DNA of 64,000 nt from Stomoxys calcitrans. Lineage: Eukaryota; Arthropoda; Insecta; Diptera; Muscidae. The notes under the pieces were generated by a model. That model was not told where the DNA came from. It ran no database searches and saw only the letters and a program-made list of their open reading frames with translations. Location: contig NC_081553.1 in assembly GCF_963082655.1 (NCBI RefSeq), positions 226,537,070 to 226,601,069 on the forward strand. The letters run 5' to 3'. Shown in pieces: positions 22,814 to 35,431 of this stretch (within the stretch, counting starts at the first letter, position 1; every line of letters begins with the position of its first letter). Both the position numbers and the translations under genes were made by a program.

Positions 22814-23047
22814 GTTTTTATACCCTCCACCATTGTATGGGGGTATACTAATTTCGTCATTCTGTTTGTAACACCTCGAAATATGCGTCTGAGACTCCAT
22901 AAAGTATATATATTCTTGTCTTATTCTTATTCAACATTCTTTGTTTGCCTAAAAAGGGATACTGCACATAGAACTCGACAAATGCGATCCCTGGTGGAGG
23001 GTACAAAAGATTCGGCCCGGCCGAACTTAGCACGCTGCTGCTTGTTA
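22814..23047 (+). mobile_element. Helentron/DINE-like family B, internally deleted
   Basis: Has both ends (tttataccctccaccattgtatggggg at the left; ggagggtacaaaagattcggcccggccgaac then cttgtt at the right) but only 234 bp in all; the tandem modules are gone. A minimal two-ended copy. Confidence 0.8.
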
Positions 23048-23456
23048 ATTCTTAAATTAACTTTTGTGAATTTGAAATGCTATCAATTATATTAAATATG
23101 GAATATAAATAAGATTTTAAGACAAATTTGAACTTCGCACATAGACTGGTTGATGGCGCTTGTGAATATAGATAAATGAGAATTATTTAAGAAAATGCCG
23201 CAAGCAGAATTTGTTCTCAGTGGCATGCAGTTTGCGGCCTTTGCATTTTCTAATTGTGCATTATTTTCTTTCCCGCGATGAAAAATATGGCGTAATGCTT
23301 GTATATAGAGTTTTGGCAGTCATAGCTTCCAATATGCGCATCGTTCTTCCTACTATTTATTTTTGCATTAAATTTGATTTTCTAAATTTTTACGACAGAG
23401 CTGCTTGTTTTGAAGAAAAATAAAGTTATTACCGACACCTATGCTTGACATTTGCT

Positions 23457-24036
23457 CAGGGCTGCCAACTTTCGGCATTTTGCCGATTTTTTGCTTCAAA
23501 AATAGCAGAATGCCGATTTTTTGCTTCAAAAATAGCAGAATGCCGATTTTTCTAAATTTTCAAATATTCTTTTGTTTTTCCTTTTTCTTTTAACAAATAA
23601 CATAATTTAAAAAAATTTTTATTAAAAATGCTGCGTGTGTAAATACGTAAGTCTAGTCTGTAAGCATGTATATTCCGTATATATTCTGCCTGTTGTGATC
23701 CTAAACTTAATGTATTTAGCTGAAATTTGGCGCAGATTATGTTTTTACAAAAACATTTTAAGATCGACGAAGGGCTATATAAGATTATGTCTTGATTAAG
23801 ATCCCAGGCTAAGTTGCTGTTCATTTGAGGTGTATTTTTACCCTGGCTCGAAGATTTTTCATGATGGTCGGTATGTAAAATTCGGCAATAATTAGGGCGC
23901 TTTTATTTTCAGTTATTGAACTATGTGTTTTATCGTTTAAAACATTTTCCGATTTTTTCAACTTGGGGTGCTGAAATTACGATTTTTTCTTTCTTTAAAA
24001 GTGCTGATTTTACACCAAAATAATCTGGCAGCCCTG
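23457..24036. mobile_element. hAT-like non-autonomous element, 580 bp
   Basis: Perfect terminal inverted repeats CAGGGCTGCCA and TGGCAGCCCTG. Flanks catttgct and catttgtg agree at 6 of 8 positions, as expected of a decayed 8-bp hAT target duplication. A 35-bp segment (tgccgattttttgcttcaaa...) is tandemly duplicated near 23482-23550. No transposase. Confidence 0.7.
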
Positions 24037-25439
24037 CATTTGTGTAAAATTTCCCTATTATTTTTATGCTCCTTAATGAATGTTGCCACACATCAAAGGT
24101 GGATGTTGCCACACTTATTTTTCGGATTTGCCGTTTATTTGTGGTAATATTTGTATGATGGCATTCCTGCGCCTAAATCTGTTTACAATTAGTGTTGTTG
24201 TGTTTGTTGTTGAAGTAGATACTTTCGTTACTTGTTTTCGTTGGGAAATATAAAAATAAATATTTCGTTTAATAAAAAGTATTTAAGTATTACCAAAAAA
24301 AAAAATATGTGAAAAGTTAATGAAATAGTAAAATGTTTTGCATTTATTAAAAATAACTCAAACGAGACTTCGACTTCATAGATGCTGTTGCTTCATTTCA
24401 TTAACATGAAAGTGTGTGTGTGTGTCAGTGTATGTTTTTCTTTTTTGTATTGTATTGTATATTGGGAGCACGTAAAAATATGTTAATATACCTTCTCTGT
24501 CTGTTCGCCTAATTTAATTAAAAATGCTAAAATGCTTGAAAATATGAAAATATACACAATAAGTTTAATATAAACAGATGGAGAAATCTTGGGAAACAAC
24601 AACAAGTGAAACTTAGAGTGCATCAGCTGTGGTTGATGAGATGTAAATTCAGTAGCGGCTGCGCGTAAATAATAAAATGAAAGTGAGAATCTTGAATGTG
24701 ACTTCTGAAATCTTTCCATTCAGATGTCTTTTGGACATTGTGTATTGCATTGTGCTCTTTGCTTTTCGGCTGTAATGGAATGGCGTTGAATTTTTTTTTT
24801 CGTTTGCCTGGGTGACCCCTATTACCTCTTTATTTAATTAACGTTGTTGGCGAGGGAGCGAACAAATTGATGAAATCATATTTATCATCGCAATCCACTG
24901 CCAACAACAATCATTCAGAACAATTACCGTAGTCAGTATTTCTCAAATTGTGACTTGTGCGCCGTAAGAGACCTCGTTTAGTCAATGTGACAAAGTATAC
25001 ATGTATATGTTATTGCCAGGACTCGAACTAGACTTGCGTGAAGTCGGAAAATGCTATGCTCTAAGACGGGATTGCTCGGAATTCTCCAAAAACGCAAGAT
25101 CTAAGTCAAAATCCAATTTTTATGAAAAAAAAAAAAACAAAAACGGTATAATTTCGGTCAAGCCGAATATTGGGCACACGAATCCAGGGTGAGATTCGTC
25201 TAAAAATGTATGGTACTTAAATTAGTTTATGTTTGATTTATTGTGAAGAAATAAAGGAGGCTATTGCTTGAGGCCACTGGCACCTCAAGAAGCCATATCG
25301 AAGGATCGGTTTATGAGGCTTGTTTTATGTAACCAAATTTCTGCCAAATCGAAAAAAAATAGAACTTCTAGGGGCCCAGGAAGTAAAATCTGGGGATCGG
25401 GTTATAAGAGGGCAATAGCAATTTATGGACCTTTCTAGG
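24037..25439. other. Intergenic, no gene seen
   Basis: AT-rich, with a TG run near 24412-24425. Nothing that reads as an exon. 25140-25440 has family-B-like words (gccactggcacctcaag; atcggtttatgagg), so part of it is old repeat. Confidence 0.4.
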
Positions 25440-26220
25440 TGGATGTCGTTGGAACAATTTGTTGTGTTTTATCGTTCGTCTGTTTGGTTCTGTTGAGTAT
25501 CCAGGAATACTGCGACTAAAATGGGGTGCGTCCAGGGGAATCTGGATTTAAGTCGAGAGGGTTTGGCTGGACAGTTAAACAGGTGACGTGTGTCGTGTGG
25601 TCCCTGGTCACAATCTGGGCATACATCCTGCACGTCGGTGTCAATCCTTTCCAGGCTTCAGCAGCAGTATCACTCTGCTCCTCTTCCAGACATTGGCAAT
25701 TATAAGAGTGTTCTAAGGGAGGTTGGGGACAGTTGTAAGGTACTCAACTCCACCTAGATCCAGATTCTTCAGCATAAGTGTAGATTCCGTCGGGGCCGAA
25801 TGACTTGGATGATTTGGCGCGACCGATGATATTCGTAACATCGCCGACGGTAAATTGTGATGGCTGTCAATCGTCTCGGAGACCACGGATACGACGAATG
25901 GCTCTCCTCCTAGCCCTATCATTTTCGGGATTGACAATAAATTGACGATTGAACAACCTGGCGCATCTTTTCGGACCAGTCCCAGTTATGTCGCCAAAAG
26001 TAACTGAGGTCCTGTCATCCCGTCTACCGGGGTTCGAGAGTGACTTAAAAGTAGACCACCGTTGAATCTCCTCGTAATCCTAGTGTGGAGCTTTCAATCT
26101 GCTTTGCCAAAGCTATGCGTCGCTGATCATTGCCTAGGAGAGACTGCCATGAAACGTGATGCGCATTAAAGTCTCCTAGAAGCAGATGATCACGGCCAGA
26201 CGGTAGCCCATTTTAAGCTT
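25440..26220 (-). pseudogene. LINE fragment, same family as the copy at 39522
   Basis: The left end (tcgttcgtctgtttggttctgttgagta) is the reverse complement of the 3' region of the LINE at 40630-40670. Further right, the minus strand reads LLLGDFNAHHVSWQSLLGNDQ, the endonuclease motif GDFNAHH of this LINE. Rearranged and full of stops. Confidence 0.7.
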
Positions 26221-26424
26221 GGCCAATAATTGGGTCACAATTATCATCATACATCATATTTATACTTTCGATTTGTTCAATATTTGTGTTCGTTCCAAAA
26301 GTTGGGATTTCCCCTTATATACTGTCGAATAGTCGGCAGTCGAAATAGCTACAGAAAGTTGGGATAATTCCGACCAAACCCAAATGAAAATTGATTGTCG
26401 GTATAATTGTTCATTAGATTTAAA

Positions 26425-26895
26425 ATCCCGCCTATGTTTCCATTTCATAAGGAAAACTGTAAGGGCAGACGATTTGGCGGTGACGGCCAGAGGACTGCCG
26501 TCAATAAATTGGTTAAGCCTTTTGGGTCGACGCAGTCCGAGTTAAGGGAGTGGGCGATGAATGCGCATGCAACATTCTGGAACAGCGAAACGGCCGGTAG
26601 GACCGCGAAAATCCTATGGGTGGATCCAGATCGTGAGAAGACGAGGCTATTACTGGAGAGACGGGACATATAGGACTACGAGCTCACTTATGTAAAATCG
26701 GTGTGGCAAGTGATAGCATGTGTAGGGCATGCGGGGAAGATGATGAGACGTTGGAGCATTCCCTTTGTCATTGCCCGGCTTTTGCGTCTATCAGATGCCG
26801 GCACTTAGGTGGAGACACAATACTAAACATGAACCTACTTAGGGGAGTGACAAATAAGGATTTTGTAAATAGCACGGCATTCCTAACTTAAAATT
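26425..26895 (+). pseudogene. LINE C-terminal fragment with zinc-knuckle
   Basis: Plus strand reads AKILWVDPDREKTRLLL and then, with a frame change, CRACGEDDETLEHSLCHCPAF, the RNase-H-end plus CxxC...HxxxxC motif typical of Jockey/I/R1-group LINE C termini. Frame broken near 26670. Confidence 0.72.
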
Positions 26896-27164
26896 GTCTT
26901 TTTGGAGGTTATTTTATAGTTTTTAGAGCGCACAACAAGCCTATCACTGGCTTAGGTGAATGTCCATAGTGGCATAGGGAGGATTAAATGAAATGTTTAT
27001 GAAAGTAGAGCACGAATCTTATATTTACTTTAATGGCCAAGTGACCACCCCTCGAAATATCCCCTAAATCCGAAGTATTTACCATTACGGTAATATGGGG
27101 CTCAAAAGAAAGGCATTTGCGAGTAGAGTAAAAATTAGCTGTATGAGCTGTATGACGACGACAG

Positions 27165-27385
27165 CATGGTTACACGCTTCAAAATACACCGGCTGTGTTG
27201 GCTAGGTCATGTTGTTAGAATGGATGAAGAAGCTCCAGCAAAGAAGTCTTTTGAAGGCAAACACCAAAAGCCCAATGAAAAGATCAAGATTTTAGAATGA
27301 GCGCAGAAGATCGAGGCGCTTGGAACGCTATTCTACGTTTGGCTAGCGGAACAAATATTCTGTCATAGCCAATTAAAGTAAAGTA
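27165..27385 (+). pseudogene. 3' end of an RTE-like retrotransposon
   Basis: Reads RLCWLGHVVRMDEEAPAKKSFEGK and EDRGAWNAILRLASGTNILS, then the tail 'caattaaagtaaagtaagtaaagtaa'. The same C terminus and tail occur reversed at 50541-50807 and 37940-38035. Confidence 0.78.
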
Positions 27386-27399
27386 AGTAAAGTAAAAAT

Positions 27400-27725
27400 T
27401 TGCCCAGGAACCGAGCAGGGGCAAACTTTTCACAAAACAATGAGTACTTTCCGATTCAAGTAGAGTTTATCAACGATAAAAGACCTTTTTTATAGCCGAG
27501 TCCGAACGGCGTGCCGCACTGTGACACATCTTTGGGGAGAATTTTTTACATGACCATGCATGCCATGATACCTCGCAAATGTCGCCAGCATTAAGAGGGG
27601 ATAAGCACCGTTTTAAATTTGGTCCGAATTTTCGCCAGGATTCGAAAGCAGACGTTCAGGCTACAGTAGCATGATATCCACATTCAGGGCGAAGTGCCAC
27701 CGTTCAGCGTCATAGGCGGAACTAG
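27400..27725 (-). repeat. tRNA-type SINE, reversed, rearranged
   Basis: Follows the RTE tail directly. Contains 'tatagccgagtccgaacggc' and 'gccaggattcgaa', with a duplicated stretch around 'aggctacagtagcatgatatccac' / 'aggctactgtagcaccatatccac' (27658 and 27723). Confidence 0.65.
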
Positions 27726-27729
27726 GCTA

Positions 27730-28300
27730 CTGTAGCACCATATCCACGAAGGGGGCGAAGTTCCCCCACCCTAAAAAGATATTAGAGAGTTGAAAAAGGC
27801 GCAGCGGAGCGGGCCCTGTCCAGCTAGTCTTTTATAAAGATCCTACATTGACAAATTGACTTGTAATTTGAAATTTTATGAACCTTGTTTTCTGCATCCC
27901 CATTTTGATTATCAGAAAAAAATGTGAATATCTATATAAAAAACATCAATGTTTTTTTTTTATTTTCATAAACTACTATTGTGATGATTTAATTGTCTGG
28001 TTGCTGCACCATTGCTACTGTCAATTGTTTTATGGGTATTTATTTTGCATTGTGTCTTTTGTTTGGCCATGAATTAAAACACGTTGAGACGTGTTTAAAA
28101 AAAAACACAGAAATATGTGGTTTAAAAAAACCATTATGCCAGCTTTGGGTTATTTTCAATACGCTTGGATTTTGTTTTTTTTTTTGTTATAATTACATGT
28201 GAAATAACCATGCATATGTAGATGAGTTTTGCCTTCGTTTGTCTTTTTATCTTCATATCTCGAAATAGTTCAGTGAGAAGAAATTAAATTTCTAAAATAC
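27730..28300. other. Intergenic, no gene seen
   Basis: AT-rich. Short open frames at 27878-28202 are low in complexity and I do not regard them as coding. Confidence 0.4.
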
Positions 28301-29420
28301 TAAAAAAGCAAACATACGTATGAAGACGACAAGTGCCGCTATTCTACTGAGAGAAAATGATTCTAAATTATAATTTTTTGTATGCTTTTCCAACTTTTTT
28401 TCTCACTCAAGCTTAAAAGTGGCTTGAAAGATTTCTTCTGTCGTCACCATCTTCAAAGTCGTGGGCAAGAGACAGACCAAGACGGCGCTCTGTTTGTTTG
28501 ACTTTTGGTTGCTCAACTTTAGTTGTCTTTCCGCTCGCCATCCGTCAACAAGCAACCCACCCGGGTCTGTGTGAACGCGCTTTAACGTTAAGCTACGCTT
28601 GAAACGGGTTTTAATTTTTTAATTTCATACACCGTAAGACCAAAATCCAGCAGCAACCGACAACAACAGCAACAAAGCTAAACAATATCTCTTGAGTATC
28701 TCACAAAAACAAAAAAAAAAAACCGAAGAAGGCTGTTTGGTTGGTGGTAGAAGCAAAAAAATAAATACAACAAATAAAGAAAAAATCTAAGCGTATAGAC
28801 CGAATTTCTCGTCGTGTGCGTGTGTGTGTGTGTGTTTGTTGTATCTACCACATCCGTGAGCTTGTGAATAAAGTTTTTTGTTATTATTAAGCCCCAACCA
28901 GCCACCAGCCTCCAGCCAGTGTTGTATGATCTTAAAAAGCCATAAATATCTAAAAGAAACAACTCAACAATTCTCGCATAGATGAAACCGAAAAACTAGA
29001 GAAAGAAAGATTCCTCGTAACAACAATCATAAAAGAATTTTGGACAATGACGTTCATTTTTTTTTTAAATCATTGACCGAACAATCGAAGCAAGCAATTG
29101 TATAATTCTCGTTTATTTATTTAGCGAAATTTCTAATTGTCGTACTTAACAGTCGGTGGGGGGCTGTGTCACTGCATTATTGTCCAATTGTGTGAACAAC
29201 AAGACCATCTAGTTTAAGCTCTAAACAAACAACAATGGTCAACACAAATTCCATTTTACATAACTCTTTTAAGTTGAAACTAAAAAAATAATGAAGAAAA
29301 AAAAAACTTATTCAGATGCAGTCGTCACTTCGCATACCAGTTCAGCAACTTCAGCTACATGCCCATACCTACATACACACATCACATAGATGGTGACTTA
29401 TAATATTTTTATACAGATTG
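28301..29420 (+). promoter_or_regulatory. Candidate promoter and untranslated first exon of the cadherin gene
   Basis: The only extended repeat-poor stretch in the 18.5-38 kb gap. It carries features common in fly 5' UTRs and promoters: GA/TC-rich words, 'gcagcaaccgacaacaacagcaacaaag' near 28650, CA/TG tracts and several short runs of A. The cadherin's first coding exon starts at a splice acceptor, so an upstream non-coding exon is required; this is the best place for it. No transcript evidence is available; exon limits cannot be given. Confidence 0.3.
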
Positions 29421-30180
29421 TTTTTAAGGCTCTTTTTCCTTATGGAAAATCCAGTTATCTATAGATTTCCCTGGCGAAAAATCTATGTCTGCAATTGCCA
29501 CGACCTTTCTGCCAATGATAGCAAAAGTGGGATAAGCTCTTACTCAAGTCTTTTTGCTGTATTTTATGAAGATTTTTAGGCAGCAGCAGATCGTAGCATT
29601 CAATTGTTCATCATGGTGTCTTTCGTTTTTTGTTAACTTTCCTATATACCATTCTTAGCCATAGTTCATCTTTGATTGCAGAAACGTTATTTTTTAATTT
29701 TTACCACACGTTAATCGCTTCTGCTGGTTTTTTATATACCAAACATACCACAACTTAAAAAAAATCACGTTTATTATTTCCTGTTTTTAAGAATTACTTT
29801 ATTGAAATTATTCTTTTTGTTGTTTATGTTAAACAAAAAAAGTCATATAATTATCAAACTTGAATTGGGTTGGGCTGAAGTATAAAGAAAATTATGGAAA
29901 ATATTTATAAAAGTCCCAAGAACTGTTTTAAAACGGGGTTTACGACTGACTTATCGAGCAAGCCCTTGTCTAATTGATGGAAATTTTTATTTGCTACATA
30001 TAAGAAATGCTATGATCCTTAAGGCAAAATGATGATCCTTATGATGAAAAACTAAAACCATTGTTTATCGGCAAGCCTCCGATGTTTATCGTCAAGCCTC
30101 CGATGAATTTTGGGAATGATTTTTTTACCTTCAATTTGTGGTGTCTGCGAGTAGATCAGTTTGTGCAGGAAAGTAAGCGA
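29421..30180. other. Intergenic, no gene seen
   Basis: AT-rich. A 20-bp direct repeat 'tttatcgtcaagcctccgatg' / 'tttatcggcaagcctccgatg' lies at about 30064-30103. Confidence 0.4.
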
Positions 30181-30182
30181 CC

Positions 30183-30620
30183 TCAAGTACAAGTATACAG
30201 GGATAAAGAGTATTCAGAGATGGAGTCGCGCCGTCTCAAGCCAAATACATAACGAGTAACGTTGTTAAAAAATGTGTTTAGCTTACTTCTTCTTACCGAG
30301 TCGCAATTAGCAAACAACTCACAGCCGTAGAGAATGCCAGGAACAATATAAGTCTTTGCAAAGAGAGACCTAACCCGCAGTGGAGTAACCGACTGAGTGG
30401 CCCAGAGGGTACGCAATTTTGAATATCCTTGACCAATGACAGAGTCGATATGATTACTCTAGGTCAGAGTGCTATGAATAACCACGCCCAAGTTCTTTGC
30501 TGGAGGAACGATTTTCAATCTAGCATCATTAATGAATATAGCGACATAACATGAAAAACGAGACAGCCTGACAACAACACACTTGGACTTTACAGGGTTG
30601 AGACACAGGCCATTGGCTTT
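30183..30620 (-). pseudogene. LINE fragment (post-RT region)
   Basis: Minus strand reads SLFAKTYIVPGILYGCELFANCDSVRRSKLNTFFNNVTRYVFGLRRRDSISEYS, a pattern seen downstream of the reverse transcriptase in I/Jockey-group LINEs (LYGCELF, NNVxRYVxGLRRRD). An isolated, degenerate piece. Confidence 0.72.
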
Positions 30621-30629
30621 CGCAGACGA

Positions 30630-31060
30630 GCATTTCCTATGTCATTGCCCTGCTTTCGCTGTTAACAGACACCGGCACCTAACATCTCAGCTCTAACCAT
30701 TTCAAATTTCAGAGAGATATTTCTATCCGTTTTCACGCGGCATATATTTTTTTGTTTTTCTCCCACTGTGCAAGGTCTCATCATCTCCTTCACGTACCCT
30801 ACACATGCTATTACTTGCCGCACCTATTTTGCATAAGTGAGCTCGTAGTCCTATGTGTCCCGTTATTATACCGAAAGTTATACTGACCTCCTTTCAGTAA
30901 TAGCTTCGTTTTCTCAATGTCCCATCGATCGTTTCGCGGGTCAACAGTGTTACATGCGTTTTCGTCGCCCACGCCCCTAATTCGAAACGCTTCGTTTGAC
31001 CAAGTTTATTGACGGCAGTCCTCTGGTCGTCACTGCCAAATCGTAAGGCTCGTACTGGAC
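30630..31060. pseudogene. LINE C-terminal remnants in both orientations
   Basis: 30640-30680 (+) echoes the CHCPAF...RHL end of the copy at 26425; 30775-31050 (-) is the reverse complement of the WVDPDREKTRLLL and preceding region of that copy. Rearranged debris. Confidence 0.6.
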
Positions 31061-31608
31061 CTCAAGTGTCGTCTCAGGTATGCAATCGGAAAGTTCTTCC
31101 ATTCCTTCCATGTTTTCTGTCGACGCCTTGATTCTCCATTAATCCATTCTGTTATCGTCTTAAGTCACATAGCCGTAGTGTCTGCCTCACACTTAATATG
31201 TCCAATGGTCGGGTATCTAGAAAGTCTCCAGTGCCCCAGTCGGCGTGGTTCTCGTTGCTCCGCCTATGACAAGACGACATGTTCTTTGAACCTGTTGTAG
31301 GAATGCAGAATATATTTATGTAGAAATATTTATTCAACCCTCAAAACTCGCCAAAGGGTTATATAGGCCACTCATCAAAATATGTGAATCAAATGAAAAG
31401 TATTTGAGAATAGAAACCGAATATGGGAGTAGAGCACGAATGTGATATCTGCTTTCAGACACAAGCGTCTGGGTGGCAAAATTGTAAATTTGTCCATGAA
31501 CATTCCATTAAGGAACAGGATGTGGCCACTCCACCCCAAACTGGGCTTATTTGCCGATTTAATAAAGTTGCCATATTCACCTATATTCCGATTTAATATC
31601 TTGAGTTT

Positions 31609-33028
31609 AAACAAGTAAAAGCGTGCCAAGTTCATTCGGCCCGAATTTTATATACCCTCCACCATGGATAGCATTTGTCGGGTTCTTTTCCCGGTATCTC
31701 TTTTTAGGGAAACAAATAATAAAAGAAAATAATTGCTATGCTTTTGGAGCTATGTCAAGTTATGGTCCGATTAGGACCATAATTGAATTAAATGTTAGAG
31801 ACCATTGAAGAAGTCATTGTGTAAAATTGCAGCCAAATCGAATAGGAATTTGCGGCCTTTAGTGGCTAAAGAAGTAAAATAGGGAGATTGGTTTATAGGG
31901 GAGGTGTATCAGGCTATAACCGATTCAGACCATATTCGACACGTATGTTGAAGGTCACGGGAGAAGCTGTTGTACAAAATTTCAGCCAAATCGGAAAATA
32001 ATTGCGCCCTCTAGAGGCTGAAGAAGTCAAGATCCCAGATCTGTTTATATGGCAGCTTTATCAGGTTATTGACCGATTTGAACCATATTTGTCACAGTTG
32101 TTTGGAGTCATTGCGAAACACGTCATGCTAAATTTCAGCCAAATCGGATAAGAATTGCGCACTCTAAAGGCTCAAGAAGTCAAGATTCAAGATCGGTTTA
32201 TATGGCATACTAAGCACTGTTGTGGAATGTCCAAAAACCACCTCATACAAAATTTCAGCTAAATCGGATGGGAATTGCGACCTTCAGAGGCTATGCCAGG
32301 TTATGGACGAATTTTAATCATACTGAGCACAGTTTTTGGAATTCGTAACAAAACACGTTATGCAAAATTTCAGCAAAATCGGATAAGAATTGCGCCCTGT
32401 AGTGGCTCTAGAAGTCAAGATTCAAGATCGGATTATATGGCAGCTTTTTAGGTTATGAACCGATTTGAACCATACTTTGCACAGTTGTTTGAAGTCATAA
32501 CGGAACACGTCATGCAAAATTTCATCCAAATCGGATAAGAATTTCGCCCTCTACTTGCTCTAGAAGTCAAGACCCCAAATCGGTTTATATGACAGCTATA
32601 CCAGTTTATGGACCGATTTTAACCAAAATTAGCACAGTCGTTGGATGTCATACTTAAACGAAATGTGCAAAATTTCAGCTTAATCGCATAAAAATTGCGC
32701 CCTCTAGTGGCTCAAGAAGTCAAGTCCCAAGATCGGGTTATATGGCAGCTATATCGAAACATGAACCGATTTGGCCCATTTACAATCCCAACTGACTTAT
32801 ATTAATAAGAAGCAGTTGTGTAAAAATTTCAAGAAGCTAGCTTTATTCCTTCGAAAGTTAGCGGGCTTTCGACGACACGGACGGACATGGCTAAATCGAC
32901 TTAAAAAGTCAAGACGATCAAGAATATATATACTTTATGGAATCTTAGAGGAATATTTCGAGGAGTTACAAACAGAATGACAAAATTATTGTAGTATATC
33001 CCCATACTATGGTGGAGGGTATAAAAAG
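31609..33028 (-). mobile_element. Helentron/DINE-like family B, full-length copy
   Basis: About 1.4 kb in reverse. 3' side first: acaagtaaaagcgtgccaag, a damaged hairpin (gttcattcggcccgaa), ataccctccaccatgg; then about seven tandem modules of roughly 120 bp (caaaatttcagccaaatcgg ... gatcggtttatatggcagc), a 'cgacggacatggctaaatcgac' segment where the GTCY tract should be, and the 5' end ccatactatggtggagggtataaaa. No protein encoded. Confidence 0.82.
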
Positions 33029-33251
33029 CGCTAAGTTTCATACGATTTTATCCAAAATCAGAACAGTAACTTTTTTAGACCCTTCATGACTCCCAACAAA
33101 TTTGTGCTAAATGTACAAATCGGATCAAAACATGTTTGGATATAAAGGATGATTCTTTTAAGTTTTTAGGGGTGGCAGCTCTGGTTGAGAATTGTGTACA
33201 AACGTGTGAATGTTACACGTTTTCAGTAAACTCTGTCATTTCTTAAAGAGC

Positions 33252-34322
33252 TTATTACACCCACAACCATAGGATGGAGGGTATACTAATCTAGTTGTTG
33301 TATCAGTGTGTTGTATACTGAGGCGGCAGCACTTGCCCATGAAGGAGTTCATCTTCAATAGTTTTTACGTTTGTAAAAATACCGAATTTGTGGACCAGCG
33401 AAATTGGTGATATTCTGAGTCGATATATCCATGTCCGTCCGTCTGTCGAAATCGCGATAGCGGAACATATACTTCTTATTGATGCATGTTGTTGGGGATT
33501 GCAAATAGGTCATATTAGTTTAAATTTGGATATAGCTCCCATATTGAATGGTCCTTCGGCTAGACTTCATGAGCCACTAGAAGCCCCAATTATTATCGAT
33601 TTGGCTAAAATTTAGTGTAGTGCTTTTTTAGGACGTCGTGGTAAATCGTTCTAAAACCTGTTATAGCCCCATGCAAACTGAACTCCCGATTTTATATGCT
33701 TAGCCGCAATTGTTATCCGATTTGGCTAAAATTTTGCACGTTGTGTTCTGTTGCAACTTCCAACAACCGTGGCAAGGGTGATCCAAATCGGTCTACATCC
33801 TGATATAGATCCCATATAAACCGTTCTCCCGATTTGAAAGCTTTATCAGGTATCAGGTTATCAAAGCTTTCTCTCCTACAGGAGTTTGATGAGGATCGTC
33901 ACCGCCAAACGCAAATGTGGATGCAAATGCAAATTTCACTGAACATTCCACTAAGGAACAAGGGCAAACTTCTCACATATCAATGAGTGCTGTCCGATTC
34001 AAGTTTAAGTTCAATGATAAGGGGCCTCATTTTTATAGCCGAGTCCGAACGGCGTGCCGCAGTTTGAGGTACTCTTTGGCATAGTACCTCACAAATGTTG
34101 CCAGTATTAGGAGGGGATAACCAACGCTAAAATTTCTTTCTGTGTTCTCGCCAGATTTTGAACACAGGCTTTCAGCGGTATGCAACTCGGCTGTATGGTG
34201 GCCTCCTAAGAGTACATCTACTCCCATGTATATTTAATTACAATATATAGGAGTAGCTGCATATCCAAGGTAATGGATCTCCAAAGTTCGGTCTGGGCGA
34301 ACTTATAACGTTCTTGCTTTTT
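33252..34322 (+). mobile_element. Helentron/DINE-like family B with SINE and SIDE debris inside
   Basis: 5' end 'acccacaaccataggatggagggtatacta', GTCCGTCCGTCTGTCG tract at about 33433, modules, and 3' end 'ccaaagttcggtctgggcgaac'. Just after the 5' end a reversed SIDE fragment is present (33297-33355), and a reversed SINE occupies about 33905-34205. Confidence 0.7.
33905..34205 (-). repeat. tRNA-type SINE, reversed, inside family B element
   Basis: Contains 'cattccactaaggaacaagggcaaacttc', 'tatagccgagtccgaacggc' and 'gttgccagtattaggagg', the body of the SINE. The tRNA-like head is degraded ('tcgccagattttgaac'). Confidence 0.72.
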
Positions 34323-34960
34323 TTAGTTAATTCAAATATTATGGCAGTGTAATCACTACCAAAATCCTATTAAAAGCCAGTTGATTAACGTATTATCACA
34401 CCCTAATGATCATACTCTATTATGAGTGATTGTCTTATTTTTTTGAACAAAAATGAGTGCACATTTTTTAACAAAAGTTGTAAACTAAATTTCTTGCAGC
34501 ATATATTGCTTATAAACGTATTAATGGGAATTCCCAAACAAGTGTGGCCTTTAAAAATCAATGTCTTGGAGTGTGACTCAACATATTTGGAAATTCATAA
34601 GATTAACAATTAACAATGTTTAGAGACATTTTCCACGAACTTCCATTATGCAACAAAGTGAACTTTTCTCTTATGGTAAAGAATGCTGCCCAATTTAACT
34701 GTTGCACATGCAAAATTGCCCATGAACACTCCATTAAGTAAGGGCGGCAAATTCAACTGTTAATTCATTTATAAGGTGCCTACTGTTCTTAGCCGACCAT
34801 ACGTTTAGTTCCAAACTGACCATTTTGATTGCATCTCATACAAGTGTTAAAGTTTCTAGTTCTGGACGCAAGTTACAACCAACGTTGCCACTTAAGAAAA
34901 TTATTTAAGAAAAATCCCACCGAAGTGTAGACCATTTTGCGATTCCAATGACAACTTATC
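34323..34960. other. Intergenic with a SINE scrap
   Basis: 34705-34800 has SINE-body words (ttgcccatgaacactccattaag; ttcttagccgacc). Nothing else recognised. Confidence 0.4.
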
Positions 34961-35400
34961 ATTATATTATTTGAAAATTCGAGTAAATGGCGACCCCATT
35001 GCCCATACACTGATTAAGCCGATTTTTGAAATTTGTGTCCACTGAATTCGTGTCCAATCTATCGGTATGTTGGCAATGGTGTCCCGAATGTTGTTCTTGA
35101 AGATTTACCCCACTCCAATAACGTTTGGAGTGTTTTGTTTGTTGACCCAGCCAGAAATGTAAAAAAGGGCCTCATCACTGGGAAAAATTAGGAGAGAAAT
35201 GATGGAGAATTCCTCCAACAGTGGTGTCAGAAATTTTCTAAGCAGTTGCGTGTTTGCGAGCCAAACTTCGAGGAGAATGCACAACTGACTGCTTCACTAT
35301 TTCGATATTTGCCGGAGTTCTGATGGTCCGTTGATGTCCATTTCGGGGTTTAGTGACACTTTCACACTCCCGAAATGAGTTAACCCACAACAGAATCAAA
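34960..35400 (-). pseudogene. Tc1/IS630-type transposase remnant
   Basis: Minus strand reads fragments such as RTPANIEIVKQSVVHSPR and SDTTVGGILHHF (helix-turn-helix linker of Tc1/IS630-like transposases), and further left the VNKQ..W region before TLL. Frames are broken. No inverted ends located. Confidence 0.5.
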
Positions 35401-35431
35401 TTACGGGGAGGAACGGGTCAGTGAGGAGGAA

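Noticed and set aside
26703..26891. CxxC...HxxxxC protein as a small host zinc-finger gene
   Set aside because: It is the terminal zinc knuckle of a Jockey/I-type LINE; upstream sequence continues into the same element in another frame.
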